From the NCBI GenBank assembly GCA_029961685.1, contig JARWKL010000007.1, forward strand, positions 24,375,013 through 24,439,012: a stretch of DNA of 64,000 nucleotides, read 5' to 3'. The translations under genes and the position numbers were made by a program. Position 1 is the first letter of the stretch. Each line of letters opens with the position of its first letter. The notes under the pieces are model-generated. The model was not told the DNA's origin, made no database searches, and was given only the letters and a program-made list of their open reading frames with translations. Origin of the DNA: Aristolochia californica (taxonomy: Eukaryota > Streptophyta > Magnoliopsida > Piperales > Aristolochiaceae). Of this stretch, positions 24,331-37,886 are shown piece after piece.

Positions 24331-25679
24331 CATTTGTGGTGTGTGAATAGATATTTTTTATTTGCATTAGTTATTATTTTAAATATTTTCCACACATCAC
24401 CTATAAAATTTTTATTTTGTAGAGATCTTTTTTGCCTTTTCTGTTTACGGGATGAAGGGGGAACGTAAACTCAAAGTTCTGATTTAAGAAAAAAGTATAC
24501 ATCTAAAATGGAAATGCACAATCCACAAATGTAGAGAGAGATATTTCCAAAGAGTGTCTTTATCCTTTAGGGATCGTATGATTTTTTTTTTTTATATCTA
24601 TGGTTTTGCAATTGTCGGGAAACGGGGGAGGCGGGCGATTTTTAACTGAGTGTTCACTTCAAATCCAAAAGTCATTTCTTACAAAAATATAGCCTGTTAC
24701 GCATTACGAATCACTTTATAATCATCTATGATTGTTAGCTCAACTTTTTGAATATGGGCAAAATAATGGCATGTTTGACTCGGACAAATTTCCTACCGCA
24801 CGTTCACTTGAGAATTAATTGAGCATTTGTTATTCTCTTTAAAAGCTTTGGATCCATAGGTCATTTGAATTTTTAACATGTTTCAGGCATGCATATCCAT
24901 TTTTAAAACATGTGTAGAAAAAATCTCTTTCATGTAAAATTCCAAGATATTAGTTTTGGACTAGTGGAATTTCCCAAACTTGGATAACAAAATTTTTGTG
25001 TTCATTTGTGGTGTGTGAATAAATTTTCTTCATTTACTTTTTTTTATTGTGTTAATCTTTTTCCGTACATCAGCTATGAAATTTTCATTTTGTTGTGATC
25101 TATTTGCCTTTTTTGTTTACGGGATGAAGGGAGAGCGAAAAACTCAAAGTTTTGATTTAAGAAAAATGTGTACATCTAAAACGGAATTGCACAATGCACA
25201 TATGTAGAGAGAGATAATTCCAAAGAGTGTCTGTAATTTTTAGGGATTGTAAGCGCCTTTTCGTTTTTATATCTCAGGTTTTGCAATCGTGGGGAAACAT
25301 GGGTTGCGGTGGATTTTTAACTGAGTGTTGAATAGCAATCCATAAGTCATTTCATACAAAAATATAGCCCGTTACGCATGATAAATCACATTACAATCAT
25401 CTATGATTAATTATTTCAATTTTTTGCAAATCGGCAAAACAATGGCATGTTTGACTCGGGTAAATATCCCACTGCAAGTTCACTTGAGAATTTAATGAGT
25501 GTTTGTTATACCCTTTAAAAGCTTTGGATCCATAGGTCATTTGATTCTTTAACATGTTTCAAGCATGCATATCCATTTTTAAAACATGTGTAGAAAAAAT
25601 CACCTTCATGTAAAATTCCAAGCTTAATAGGGTTGGACTAATGGAATTTCCCTAACTTGGATAACAAAACTTTTGTGTT
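24331..25679 (+). repeat. A, then B/C hybrid
   Basis: A 24331-25002 (with a T-run near 24570). The unit 25003-25679 is B in front ('atgggttgcggtgg', 'gattaattatttc', 'actgcaagttcac') and C after about 25480-25525 ('gctttggatccatagg', 'catgtttcaagcatgc', 'gcttaatagggttggac'). Followed by A, so one separate C is missing. Confidence 0.89.
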
Positions 25680-27699
25680 CATTTGTGGTGTGTGAATAGA
25701 TATTTTTTATTTACATTAGTCATTATTTTAAATATCATCCACACAACAACTTTAAAATTTTTATTTTGTTGTGATCTATTTTGCCTTTTTGTTTACGGGA
25801 TGAAGGAGGAGCGAAAACTCAAAGTTCTGATTTAAGAAAAAAGTGTACATCTAAAACGAAAATGCACAATGCACAAATGTAGAGAGAGATATTTCAAAAG
25901 AGTTTCTGTATGTTTTAGGGATCGTATGCACTCTTTCCTTTTTATATCTAAGGTTTTGCAATCGTCGGGAAATGGGCGAGGCGGGCGATTTTTAACTGAG
26001 GGTTGACTTCAAATCCATAAGTCATTTCTTACAAAAATATAGCCCATTACGCATGACAAATCACTTTACAATCATCTATGATTGTTAGCTCAACTTTTTG
26101 AATATGGGAAAAATAATGGCTTGTTTGGCTCGGGAAAATATCCCACCACACGTTCACTTGTGAATTTAATGAGCATTTGTTATTCTCTTTAAAAGCATTG
26201 GATCCATAGGTCATTTGAATCATTAACATGTTTCTGGCATGCATATCCATTTTTAAAACATGTGTAGAGAAAATCTACTTCATGTAAAATTCCAAGATTT
26301 TTGTTTTGGACTAGTGGAATTTCCCAAACTTGGATCACAAAACTTTTGTGTTCTTTTGTGGTGCGTGAATAAATTTTCTTCATTTAATTTTTTATTGTTT
26401 TAAACTTTTTCTGTACATCAACTATGAAATTTTCATTTTGCTGTGATCTATTTGCCTTTTTTGTTTAGGGGATGAAGGGAGATCGAAAAACTCGAAGTTT
26501 TGATTTAAGAAAAATGTGTACAACTAAAACGGAAATGAACAATGCACATATGTAGAGAGAGATAATTCCAAAGAGTGTCTGTAATTTTTAGGGATTGTAA
26601 GCATCTTTTCGTTTTTATATCTCAGGTTTTGCAATCGTCGGGAAAAATGGGTTGCGGAGGATTTTTAACTGAGTGTTGAATTGCAATCCATAAGTCATTT
26701 CATGCAAAAATATAGCCTGTTACGCATGACAAATCACATTACAATCATCTATGATTAATTATGTCCGCTTTTTGCAAATGGGCAAAATAATGGCATATTT
26801 GACTCGAGTAAATATCCCACCGCAAGTTCACTTGTGAATTTAATGAGCGTCTGTTATTCTCTTTAAAAGCTTTGCATCCATAGCTCTTTTGAATCTTTAA
26901 CATGTTTCAAAAATGCATATCCATTTTTAAAACATGTGTGGATGAAATCTCTGTCTTGCAAAATTCCAAGCTCTTAGGGTTAAACTAGTGGAATTTCCCA
27001 AAATTGGATGACAAAACTTTTGTGTTCATTTGTGTTGGGTGAATAAATTTTATTTATTTATATTGTTTATTGTTTTAAATTTTTTCCATACATCAACGAT
27101 AAAATTTTCATTTTGTTGTAAGCGTTTTGCCATTTTGTTTTCGGGATGAAGGGAGAGCGAAAAGTCAAAGTTTTGATTTAAGAAAAAAGTGTACATCTAA
27201 AATGGAAAAGGACAATGCACAATTGTAGGGAGAGATAATTCCAAAGAGTGTCTGTAATTTTTAGGGATTGTAAGCTCTTTTTAGTTTTTATATCTCAGGT
27301 TTTGCAATCGTCGGGAAAAAAATGTGGCAGAGGATTTTTAACCGAGTGTTGAATTGCAATCCATCAGTCATTTCATACAAAAATATAGCCCGTTACGCAT
27401 GACAAATCACTTTACAATCATCTATGATTGTTAGATCAAATTTTTGAAAATGGGCAAAATAATGACTTGTTAGACTCGGGCAAATATCCCACCTCACGTT
27501 CACTTGAGAATTTACTGAGCGTTTGTTATTGTCTTTAAAAGCTTTGGATCCATGGGTCATTTGATTCTTTAACATGTTTCAAGCATGCACATCCATTTTT
27601 AAAACATGTGTAGAAAAATTCACCTTCATGTAAAATTCCAAGCTTAATAGGGTTGGACTAATGGAATTTCCCTAACTTGGATAACAAAACTTTTGTGTT
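25680..27699 (+). repeat. A-B-C trimer, duplicated pair copy 1
   Basis: Monomers: A 25680-26352, B 26353-27026, C 27027-27699. Private marks shared with the next trimer at 2,020-2,021 bp: 'aatatcatccacacaac', 'tctaaaacgaaaatgc', B start 'cttttgtggtgcgtg', 'acaactaaaacgg', 'aattatgtccgc', C 'gccattttgttttcggg', 'tttttaaccgagtg'. Confidence 0.93.
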
Positions 27700-29721
27700 C
27701 ATTTGTGGTGTGTGAATAGATATTTTTTGTTTACATTAGTCATTATTTTAAATATCATCCACACAACAACTTTAAAATTTTTATTTTGTTGTGATCTATT
27801 TTGCCTTTTTTGTTTACGGGATGAAGGCGGAGCGAAAACTCAAAGTTCTGATTTAAGAAAAAAGTGTACATCTAAAACGAAAATGCACAATGCACAAATG
27901 TAGAGAGAGATATTTCAAAAGAGTTTCTGTATGTTTTAGGGATCGTATGCACTCTTTCCTTTTTATATCTAAGGTTTTGCAATCGTCGGGAAATGGGGGA
28001 GGCGGGCAATTTTTATCTGTGTGTTGACTTCAAATCCATAAGTCATTTCTTACAAAAATATAGCCCGTTACGCATGACAAATCACTTTACAATCATCTAT
28101 GATTGTTAGCTCAACTTTTTGAATATGGGAAAAATAATGGCTTGTTTGGCTCGGAAAAATATCCCACCACACGTTCACTTGTGAATTTAATGAGCGTTTG
28201 TTATTCTCTTTAAAAGCATTGGATCCATAGGTCATTTGAATCATTAACATGTTTCTGGCATGCATATCCATTTTTAAAACATGTGTAGAGAAAATCTCCT
28301 TCATGTAAAATTCCAAGATATTTGTTTTGGACTAGTGGAATTTCCCAAACTTGGATCACAAAACTTTTGTGTTCTTTTGTGGTGCGTGAATAAATTTTCT
28401 TCATTTAATTTTTTATTGTTTTAAACTTTTTTCGTACATCAACTATGAAATTTTCATTTTGCTGTGATCTATTTGCCATTTTTGTTTAGGGGATGAAGGG
28501 AGACCGAAAAACTCGAAGTTTTGATTTAAGAAAAATGTGTACAACTAAAACGGAAATGAACAATGCACATATGTAGAGAGAGATAATTCCAAAGAGTGTC
28601 TGTAATTTTTAGGGATTGTAAGCATCTTTTCGTTTTTATATCTCAGGTTTTGCAATCGTCGGGAAAAATGGGTTGCGGAGGATTTTTAACTGAGTGTTGA
28701 ATTGCAATCCATAAGTCATTTCATGCAAAAATATAGCCTGTTACGCATGACAAATCACATTACAATCATCTATGATTAATTATGTCCGCTTTTTGCAAAT
28801 GGGCAAAATAATGGCATATTTGACTCGAGTAAATATCCCACCGCAAGTTCACTTGTGAATTTAATGAGCGTCTATTATTCTCTTTAAAAGCTTTGCATCC
28901 ATAGTTCTTTTGAATCTTTAACATGTTTCAAAAATGCATATCCATTTTTAAAACATGTGTGAATGAAATCTCTGTCTTGCAAAATTCCAAGCTATTGGGG
29001 TTAAACTAGTGGAATTTCCCAAAATTGGATGACAAAACTTTTGTGTTCATTTGTGTTGGGTGAATAAATTTTATTTATTTATGTTGTTTATTGTTTTAAA
29101 TTTTTTCCATGCATCAACGATAAAAATTTCATTTTGTTGTAAGCTTTTTGCCATTTTGTTTTCGGGATGAAGGGAGAGCGAAAAGTCAAAGTTTTGATTT
29201 AAGAAAAAAGTCTACTTCTAAAATGGAAAAGGACAATGCACAATTGTAGGGAGAGATAATTCCAAAGAGTGTCTGTAATTTTTAGGAATTGTAAGCTCTT
29301 TTTAGTTTTTATATCTCAGGTTTTGCAATCGTCGAGAAAAAAAATGTGGCAGAGGATTTTTAACCGAGTGTTGAATTGCAATCCATCAGTCATTTCATAC
29401 AAAAATATAGCCCGTTACGCATGACAAATCACTTTACAATCATCTATGATTGTTAGATCAAATTTTTGAAAATGGGCAAAATAATGACTTGTTAGACTCG
29501 GGCAAATATCCCACCTCACGTTCACTTGAGATTTTACTGAGCGTTTGTTATTGTCTTTAAAAGCTTTGGATCCATAGGTCATTTGATTCTTTAACATGTT
29601 TCAAGCATGCATATCCATTTTTAAAACATGTGTAGAGAAAATCTCCTTCATGTAAAATTCCAAGCTTAATAGGGTTGGACTAGTGGAATTTCCCTAACTT
29701 GGATACCAAAACTTTTGTGTT
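27700..29721 (+). repeat. A-B-C trimer, duplicated pair copy 2
   Basis: Monomers: A 27700-28373, B 28374-29047, C 29048-29721. Carries the same private marks as 25680-27699. The C tail changes near 29680 ('gggttggactagtgg', mixing C and A forms) and the next unit is B, so the A that should follow is missing. Confidence 0.92.
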
Positions 29722-30354
29722 CATTTGTGGTGTGTGAATAAATTTTCTTCATTTATTTTTTTTATTGTTTTAAACTTTTTCTGTACATCAACTATGAAAT
29801 TTTCATTTTACAGTGATCTATTTGCCTTTTTTGTTTACGAGATGAAGGGAAAGCGAAAAACTTGAAGTTTTAATTTAAAAAAATTTGTACATCTAAAACG
29901 GAAATGCACAATGCAAATATGTAGAGATAGATAATTCCAAAAAGTGTCTGTAATTTTTAGGGATTGTAAGGACCTTTTCGTCTTTATATCTCAGGTTTTG
30001 CAATCGTCGGGAAAATGGGTTGCGGAGGATTTTTAACTGAGTGTTGAATTGCAATCCATAAGTCATTTAATACAAAAATATAGCACGTTACGCATGATAA
30101 ATCACATTACAAACATCTATGATTAATTATGTCAGTTTTTTGCAAATGGGCAAAATAATGACATGTTTGACTCGGGTAAATATCCCACCGCAAGTTCACT
30201 TGAGAATTTAATGAGCGTTTGTTATTCTCTTTAAAAGCTTTGCATCCATAGCTCATTTGCATCTTTAACATGTTTCAAACATGTTGCAAAATTCCAAGCA
30301 ATTAGGGTTAAACTAGTGGAATTTCCGGAAATTGGATCACAAAACTTTTGTATT
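29722..30354 (+). repeat. B monomer with 40-bp tail deletion
   Basis: B markers throughout, length 633 bp. Directly after the palindrome 'catgtttcaaacatg' the sequence jumps at about 30284 to 'ttgcaaaattccaag', losing 40 bp. Shares 'gtaaggaccttttcg', 'acattacaaacatc' and 'aatgacatgtttgac' with the B at 14666. Confidence 0.9.
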
Positions 30355-33300
30355 CATTTGTTTTGTGTTAATAAATTTTATTTGTGTATATTTTTTATTG
30401 TTTTAAATATTTTCCATACATCAACTATAAAATTTTCACTTTTTCGTAAGCTTTTTGCCTTGTTTGTTTTCGGGATGAAGGGAGAGCGAAAAGTCAAAGT
30501 TTTGATTTAAGAAAAAGGTGTACATCTAAAATGGAAAAGCACAATGCACAATTGTATGGAGAGATAATTCCAAAGAGTGTCCGTAATTTTTAGGGATTGT
30601 AAGCTCTTTTTAGTTTTTATATCTCAGGTTTTGCAATCGTGGGGAAAATTGGTGGCAGAGTATTTTTAACTGATTGTTGAATTGCAATCCATAAGTCTTT
30701 TCATATAAAAATATAACCCATTACGCATGATAAATCACTTTACAATCATCTATGATTGTTAGATCAAATTTTTGAAAACGGGCAAAACAACGACTTGTTA
30801 GACTCGGGTAAATATCCCACCGCACGTCCACATGAGAATTTAATGAGCGTTTGTTCTTCTCTTTAAAAGCTTTGGATCCATAGGTCATTTGAATCTTTAA
30901 CATGTTTCAAGCATGCATATCCATTTTTAAAACATGTGTAGAAAAAATCTCTTTCATGTAAAATTCCAAGCTTAATAGGGTTGGACAAATGGAATTTCCC
31001 AAACTTGGATAACAAAACTTTTGTGTTCTTTTGTGTTGTGTGAATAGATATTTTTTATTTTCATTAGTGATTATCTTAAATATTTTCCACACATCAACTA
31101 TAAATTTTTTTATTTTTTAGAGATATTTTTTGCCTTTTTTGTTTACGGGATGAAGTGGGGAGCGAAAACTCAAATATCTGATTTAAAAAAAATTGTACAT
31201 CTAAAATGGAAATGCACAATGCACAAATGTAGAGAGAGATATTTCCAAAGAGTGTCTGTATGTTTTAGGGATCGTATGCAGTCTTTTGTTTTTATCTCTA
31301 AGGTTTTGCAATCGTAGGGAAACGGGGAAGGCGGGCGATTTTTAACTGAGTGTTGACTTCAAATCCATAAGTCATTTCTTACAAAAATATAGCCCGTTAC
31401 GCATGACAAATCACTTTACAATCATCTACGAAATTTAGCTCAACTTTTTGAATATGGGCAAAATAATGGCTTGTTTGACTAGGGCAAATATCCCACCGCG
31501 GGTTCACTTGAGAACTTAATGAGCGTTTGTTATTCTCTTTAAAAGGTTTGGATTCATAGGTCATCTGAATCTTTCACATGTTTCTGGCATGCATATCCAT
31601 TTTTAAAACATGTGTAGAAAAAATCTCCTTCATGTAAAATTCCGAGATATTAGTTTTGGACTAGTGGAATTTCCCAAACTTGGATCAGAAAACTTTTGTG
31701 TCAATTTGTGGTGTGTGAATAAATTTTCTTCATTTACTTTTTGTATTGTTTTAAACTTTTTCCGTACATCAACTATGAAATTTTCTTTTTGCTGTGATTA
31801 ATTTGCCTTTTTTGTTTACGGGATGAAGGGAGAGCGAAAAACTCGAAGTTTCAATTTGAGAAAAATGAGTACATCTAAAACGGAAATGCACAATGCACAT
31901 ATGTAGAGAGAGATAGTTCCAAAGAGTTTCTGTATTTTTTAGGGATTGTAAGCATCTTTTCATTTTTATATCTCAGGTTTTGCAATCATCGGGAAAAATG
32001 GGTTGCGGAGGATTTTTAACTGAGTGTTGAATTGCAATCCATAAGTCATTTCATACAAAAATATAGCCCGTTACGCATGATAAATCACATTACAATCATC
32101 TATGATTAATTATGTCAGCTTTTTGCAAATGGGCAAAATAATGGCATGTTTGACTCGGATAAATATCCCACCACAAGTTCACTTGAGAATTTAATGAGCG
32201 TTTGTTATTCTCTTTAAAAGCTTTTCATCCATAGCTCATTTGCATCTTTAACATGTTTCAAACATGCATATCCATTTTTAAAACATGTGTGGATGAAATC
32301 TCTTTCTTGCAAAATTCCAAGAAATTAGGTTTAAACTAGTGGAATTTCCCAAAATTGGATAACAAAACTTTTGTGTTCATTTGTATTGGATGAATAAATT
32401 TTATTTGTTTATATTTGTTATTGTTTTATATTTTTTCCATACATCAACTCTAAAATTTTCTTTTTTTTGTAAGCTTTTTGCCTTGTTTGTTTTCGGGATG
32501 AAGGGAGAGCGAAGAGTCAAAATTTTGATTTAAGAAAAAAGTGTACATCTAAAATGGAAAAGCACAATGCACAATTTTAGGGAGAGATAATTCCAAAGAG
32601 TGTCTGTAATTTTTAGGGATTGTAAGCTCTTTTTAGTTTTTATATCTCAGGTTTCGGAATCGTCGGGAAAAACCAAAGATTTTTAACTGAGTGTTGACTT
32701 CTAATCCATAAGTCACCTCAAATCTAATTGACGAGAAAAGCCAAAGATTTTTAAATGAGTGTTGACTTCAAATCCATAAGTCATTTCTTACGAAAATATA
32801 GCCCGTTATGCATGACAAATCACTTTACGATCACCTATGATTGTCAGCTCAACTTTTTGAATATGGGCAAAATAATGGCTTGTTTGACTCGGGCAAATAT
32901 CCCACCGCACGTTCACTTGAGAATTCAATGAGCGTTTGTTATTCTCTTTAAAGCATTGGATCCATAGGTCATATGAATCTTTAACATGTTTCTGGCATGC
33001 ATATCCATTTTTAAAACATGTGTAGAAAAAATCTCCTTCATGTAAAATTCCAAGATATTAGTTTTGGACTAGTGGAATTTCCCAAACTTGGATAGCAAAA
33101 CTTTTGTGTTCATTTGTGGTGTGTGAATAAATTTTCTTCATTTTCTTTTTTTATTGTTTTAAACTTTTTCCGTACATCAACTATGAAATTTTCATTTTGC
33201 TGTGATCTATTTGCCTTTTTTGTTTACAGGATGAAGGGAGAGGGAAAAACTCGAAGTTTTTATTTAAGAAAAATGTGTACATCTAAAACGGAAATGCACA

Positions 33301-33785
33301 ATGCACATATGTAGAGAGAGATAATTCCAAAGAGTGTCAGTAATTTTTAGGTATTGTAAGGACCTTGTCGTTTTTATATCTCAGGTTTTCCAATCGTCGA
33401 GAAAAATGGGTTGCGGAGGATTTTTAACTGAGTGTTGAATTGCAATCCATAAGTTATTTCATACAATAATATAGCCCGTTACGCATGATAAATCACATTA
33501 CAATCATCTATGATTAATTATGTTAGCTTTTTGCAAATGGGCAAAATAATGGCATGTTTGACTCGGATAAATATCCCATCGCAAGTTCACTTGAGAATTT
33601 AATGAGCGTTTGTTATTCTCTTTAAAAGATTTGCATCCATAGCTCATTTGCATCTTTAACATGTTTCAAACATGCATATCCATTTTTAAAACATGTGTGG
33701 AAGAAATCTCTTTCTTGCAAAATTCCAAGCAATTAGGGTTAAACTAGTGGAATTTCCGGAAATTGGATCACAAAACTTTTGTGTT
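30355..33785 (+). repeat. Five-monomer HOR (~3,431 bp), copy 1
   Basis: Order C 30355-31027, A 31028-31701, B 31702-32377, C/A hybrid 32378-33110, B 33111-33785. Marks repeated about 3,431 bp later include 'atttccggaaattgg' just upstream of C, C 'aaattttcacttttt', A 'gggatgaagtgggg', hybrid start 'tgtattggatgaataaat', and the 68-bp internal duplication. The hybrid turns from C to A at about 32670-32700 and has an A tail, hence B next. Confidence 0.92.
32673..32808 (+). repeat. 68-bp direct duplication inside the C/A hybrid
   Basis: Two units starting 'ccaaagatttttaa' at 32673 and 32741. Each covers the A-like 'gagtgttgacttc', 'aatccataagtca' region. The first ends in a diverged 'aatctaattgacgagaaaag'. 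It lengthens the monomer to 733 bp. Confidence 0.9.
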
Positions 33786-36700
33786 CATTTGTGTTGGGTG
33801 AATAAATTTTCTTTTTTTATATTAGTTATTGTTTTAAATATTTTCCATACATCAACTATAAAATTTTCACTTTTTTGTAAGCTTTTTGCCTTGTTTGTTT
33901 TCGGGATGAAGGGAGAGCGAAAAGTCAAAGTTTCGATTTAAGAAAAAAGTGTACATCTAAAATGGAAAAGCACAATGCACAATTGTACGGAGAGATAATT
34001 ACAAAGAGTGTCCGTAATTTTTAGGGATTGTAAGCTCTTTTTAGTTTTTATATCTCAGGTTTTGCAATCGTGGGGAAAAATTGGTGGCAGAGTATTTTTA
34101 ACTGAGTGTTGAATTGCAATCCATAAGTCATTTCATATAAAAATATAACCCGTTACGCATGATAAATCACTTTACAATCATTTATGATTGTTAGATCAAA
34201 TTTTTGAAAATGGGCAAAACAATGACTTGTTAGACTCGGGTAAATATCCCACCGCACGTTCACTTGAGAATTTAATGAGCGTTTGTTCTTCTCTTTAAAA
34301 GCTTTGGATCCATAGGTCATTTGAATCTTTAACATGTTTCAAGCATGCATATCCATTTTTAAAACATGTGTAGAAAAAATCTCCTTCATGTAAAATTCCA
34401 AGCTTAATAGGGTTGGACAAATGGAATTTCCCAAACTTGGATAACAAAACTTTTGTGTTCATTTGTGTTGTGTGAATAGATATTTTTTATTTACATTAGT
34501 GATTATCTTAAATATTTTCCACACATCAACTATAAATTTTTTTCTTTTTTAGTGATATTTTTTGCCTTGTTTGTTTACGGGATGAAGTGGGGAGCGAAAA
34601 CTCAAAGTTCTGATTTAAAAAAAATTGTACATATAAAATGGAAATGCACAATGCACAAATGTAGAGAGAGATATTTCCCAAGAGTGTGTGTATGTTTTAG
34701 GGATCGTATTCAGTCTTTTGTTTTTAGCTCTAAGGTTTTGCAATCGTCGGGAAACGGGGGAGGCGGGCAATTTTTAATTGAGTGTTCAGTCCAAATCCAT
34801 AAGTCATTTCTTACAAAAATTAGCCCGTTACGCATGACAAATCACTTTACAATCATCTATGATTGTTAGCTCAACTTTTTGAATATGGGCAAAATAAAGG
34901 CTTGTTTGACTGGGGCAAATATCCCACCGCACGTTTACTTGAGAATTTAATGAGCGTTTGTTATTCTCTTTAAAAGCTTTGGATCCATAGGTCATTTGAA
35001 TCTTTAACATGTTTCTGGCATGCATATCCATTTTTAAAACATGTGTAGAAAAAATCACCTTCATGTAAAATTCCGAGATATTAGTTTTGGACTAGTGGAA
35101 TTTCCCAAACTTGGATCACAAAACTTTTGTGTTCATTTGTGGTGTGTGAATAAATTTTCTTCATTTACATTTTTTATTGTTTTAAACTTTTTCCGTACAT
35201 CAACTATGAAATTTTCATTTTGCTGTGATCAATTTGCCTTTTCTGTTTACAGGATGAAGGGAGAGCGAAAAACTCGAAGTTTCGATTTAAGAAAAATGTG
35301 TACATCTAAAACGGAAATGCACAATGCACATATGTAGAGAGAGATAATTCCAAAGAGTGTCTGTAATTTTTAGGGATTGTAAGTATCTTTTCGTTTTTAT
35401 ATCTCAGGTTTTGCAATCGTCGGGAAAAATGGGTTGCGGAGGATTTTTAACTGAGTGTTGAATTGCAATCCATAAGTCATTTCATACAAAAATATAGCCC
35501 GTTACGCATGATAAATCACATTACAATCATCTATGATTAATTATGTCAGCTTTTTGCAAATGGGAAAAATAATGGCATGTTTGACTCGGGTAAATATCTC
35601 ACCACAAGTTCACTTGAGAATTTAATGAGCGTTTGTTATTCTCTTTAAAAGCTTTTCATCCATAAATCATTTGCATCTTTAACATGTTTCAAACATGCAT
35701 ATCCATTTTTAAAACATGTGTAGATGAAATCTCTTTCTTGCAAAATTCCAAGAAATAAGGTTTAAACTAGTGGAATTTCCCAAAATTGGATAACAAAACT
35801 TTTGTGTTCATTTGTATTGGATGAATAAATTTTGTTTGTTTATATTTGTTATTGTTTTATATTTTTTCCATACATCAACTATAAATTTTTTTTTTTTTGT
35901 AAGCTTTTTGCCTTGTTTGTTTTCGCGATGAAGGGACAGCGAAAAGTCAAAGTTTTGATTTAAGAAAAAAGTGTACATCTAAAATGGAAAAGCACAATGC
36001 ACAATTTAAGGGAGAGATAATTCCAAAGAGTGTTCGTAATTTTTAGGGATTTTAAGCTCTTTTTAGTTTTTATATCTCAGGTTTTGGAATCGTCGGGAAA
36101 AACCAAAGATTTTTAACTGAGTGTTGACTTCATATCCATAAGTCACTTCAAATCCAATTGTCGGGAAAATCCAAAGATTTTTAACTGAGTGTTGACTTCA
36201 AATCCATAAGTCATTTCTTACCAAAATATAGCCCGTTACGCATGACAAATCACTTTACGATCACTTATGATTGTTAGCTCAACTTTTTGAATATGGCCAA
36301 AATAATGGCTTGTTTGACTCGGGCAAATATCCCACCGCACGTTCACTTGAGAATTTAATGAGCATTTTTTATTCTCTTTAAAGCTTTGGATCCATAGGTC
36401 ATATGAATCTTTAACATGTTTCTGGCATGCATATCCATTTTTAAAACATGTGTAGAAAAAATCTCCTTCATGTAAAATTCCAAGATATTAGTTTTGGACT
36501 AGTGGAATTTCCCAAACTTGGATAACAAAACTTTTGTGTTCATTTGTGGTGTGTGAATAAATTTTCTTCATTTACTTTTTTTATTGTTTTAAACTTTTTC
36601 CGTACATCAATTATGAAATTTTCATTTTGCTGTGATCAATTTGCCTTTTTTGTTTACATGATGAAGGGAGAGGGAAAAACTCGAAGTTTTTATTTAAGAA

Positions 36701-37214
36701 AAATGTGTACATCTAAAACAGAAATGCACAATGCACATATGTAGAGAGAGATAATTCCAAAGAGTGTCAGTAATTTTTAGGGATTGTGAGCACCTTTTCG
36801 TTTTTATATCTCAGCTTTTGCAATCGTCGAGAAAAATGGGTTGTGGAGGATTTTAACTGAGTGTTGAATTGCAATCCATAAGTCATTTCATACAAAAATA
36901 TAGCCCGTTACGTATGATAAATCACATTACAATCATCTATGATTAATTATGTCAGCTTTTTGAAAATGGGCAAAATAATGGGATGTTTGACTCGGGTAAA
37001 TATCCCACCGCAAGTTCACTTGAGAATTTAATGAGCGTTTGTTATTCTCTTTAAAATCTTTGCATCCATAGCTCATTTGCATCTTTAACATGTTTCAAAC
37101 ATGGATATCCATTTTTAAAACATGTGTGGATGAAATGTCTTTCTTGCTAAATTTCAAGCTATTAGGGTTAAACTAGTGGAATTTCCAGAAATTGGATTAC
37201 ATAACTTTTTTGTT
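33786..37214 (+). repeat. Five-monomer HOR (~3,431 bp), copy 2
   Basis: Order C 33786-34459, A 34460-35133, B 35134-35808, C/A hybrid 35809-36540, B 36541-37214. All five start-to-start offsets against copy 1 fall between 3,430 and 3,432 bp. B monomers at 33111 and 36541 share 'agggagagggaaaaactcg' and 'gagtgtcagtaattt'. A long T-run lies near 35885. Confidence 0.92.
36103..36238 (+). repeat. 68-bp direct duplication, second HOR copy
   Basis: Units at 36103 and 36171, with 'aatccaattgtcgggaaaat' closing the first. Exactly 3,430 bp from the matching pair at 32673, so the duplication predates the five-monomer HOR copying. Monomer length 732 bp. Confidence 0.9.
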
Positions 37215-37886
37215 CATTTGTGTTGGGTGAATAAATTTTATTAATTTATATCTGTTATTGTTTTAAATTTTTTTCATACATCAACTATAAATTTTCTTTT
37301 TGTTGTAAGCTTTTTGCCTTGTTTGTTTTCGGGATGAAGGGAGAGCGAAAAGTCAAAGTTTTGATTGAAGAAAAAAGTGTACATCTAAAATGGAAAAACA
37401 CAATGCACAATTTTAGGGTGTGATAATTCCAAAGAGTGTCTGTAATTTTTAGGGATTGCAAGCTCTTTTTAGTTTTTATATCTCAGGTTTTGCAATCGTT
37501 TGGAAAAATTGGTGGCAGTGGATTTTTAACTGAGTGTTGAATTGCAATCCATAAGTCATTTGATACAAAAATATAGCCCGTTACGCATAATAAATCACTT
37601 TACAATCATCTATGATTGTTAGATCAAATTTTTGAAAATGGGAAAAATAATGACTTGTTAGACTCGTGTAAATATCCCACCGCACGTTCACTTGAGAATT
37701 TAATGAGCGTTTGTTATTCTCTTTGAAACCTTTGGATCCAAAGGTCATTGGAATATTTAACAACTTTCAAGCATGCATATCCATTTTTAAAACATGTGTA
37801 GAAAAATTTCCTTCATGTAAAATTCCAAGCTTAACAGGGTTGGACTAATGGTATTTCCCAAGCTTCGATAATAAAACTTTTGTGTT
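37215..37886 (+). repeat. C monomer
   Basis: C unit after the five-monomer block. The upstream tail reads 'atttccagaaattggattac', a relative of the 'ccggaaattgg' variant in the preceding block. The hairpin region is damaged ('taacaactttcaagcatgc'). Confidence 0.9.

Noticed and set aside
34552..34869. Longest frames in the window (about 105 codons here, 107 codons at 61160-61483)
   Set aside because: Chance fusions of the usual satellite frames after single-base changes removed stops. Not preserved in sister monomers.
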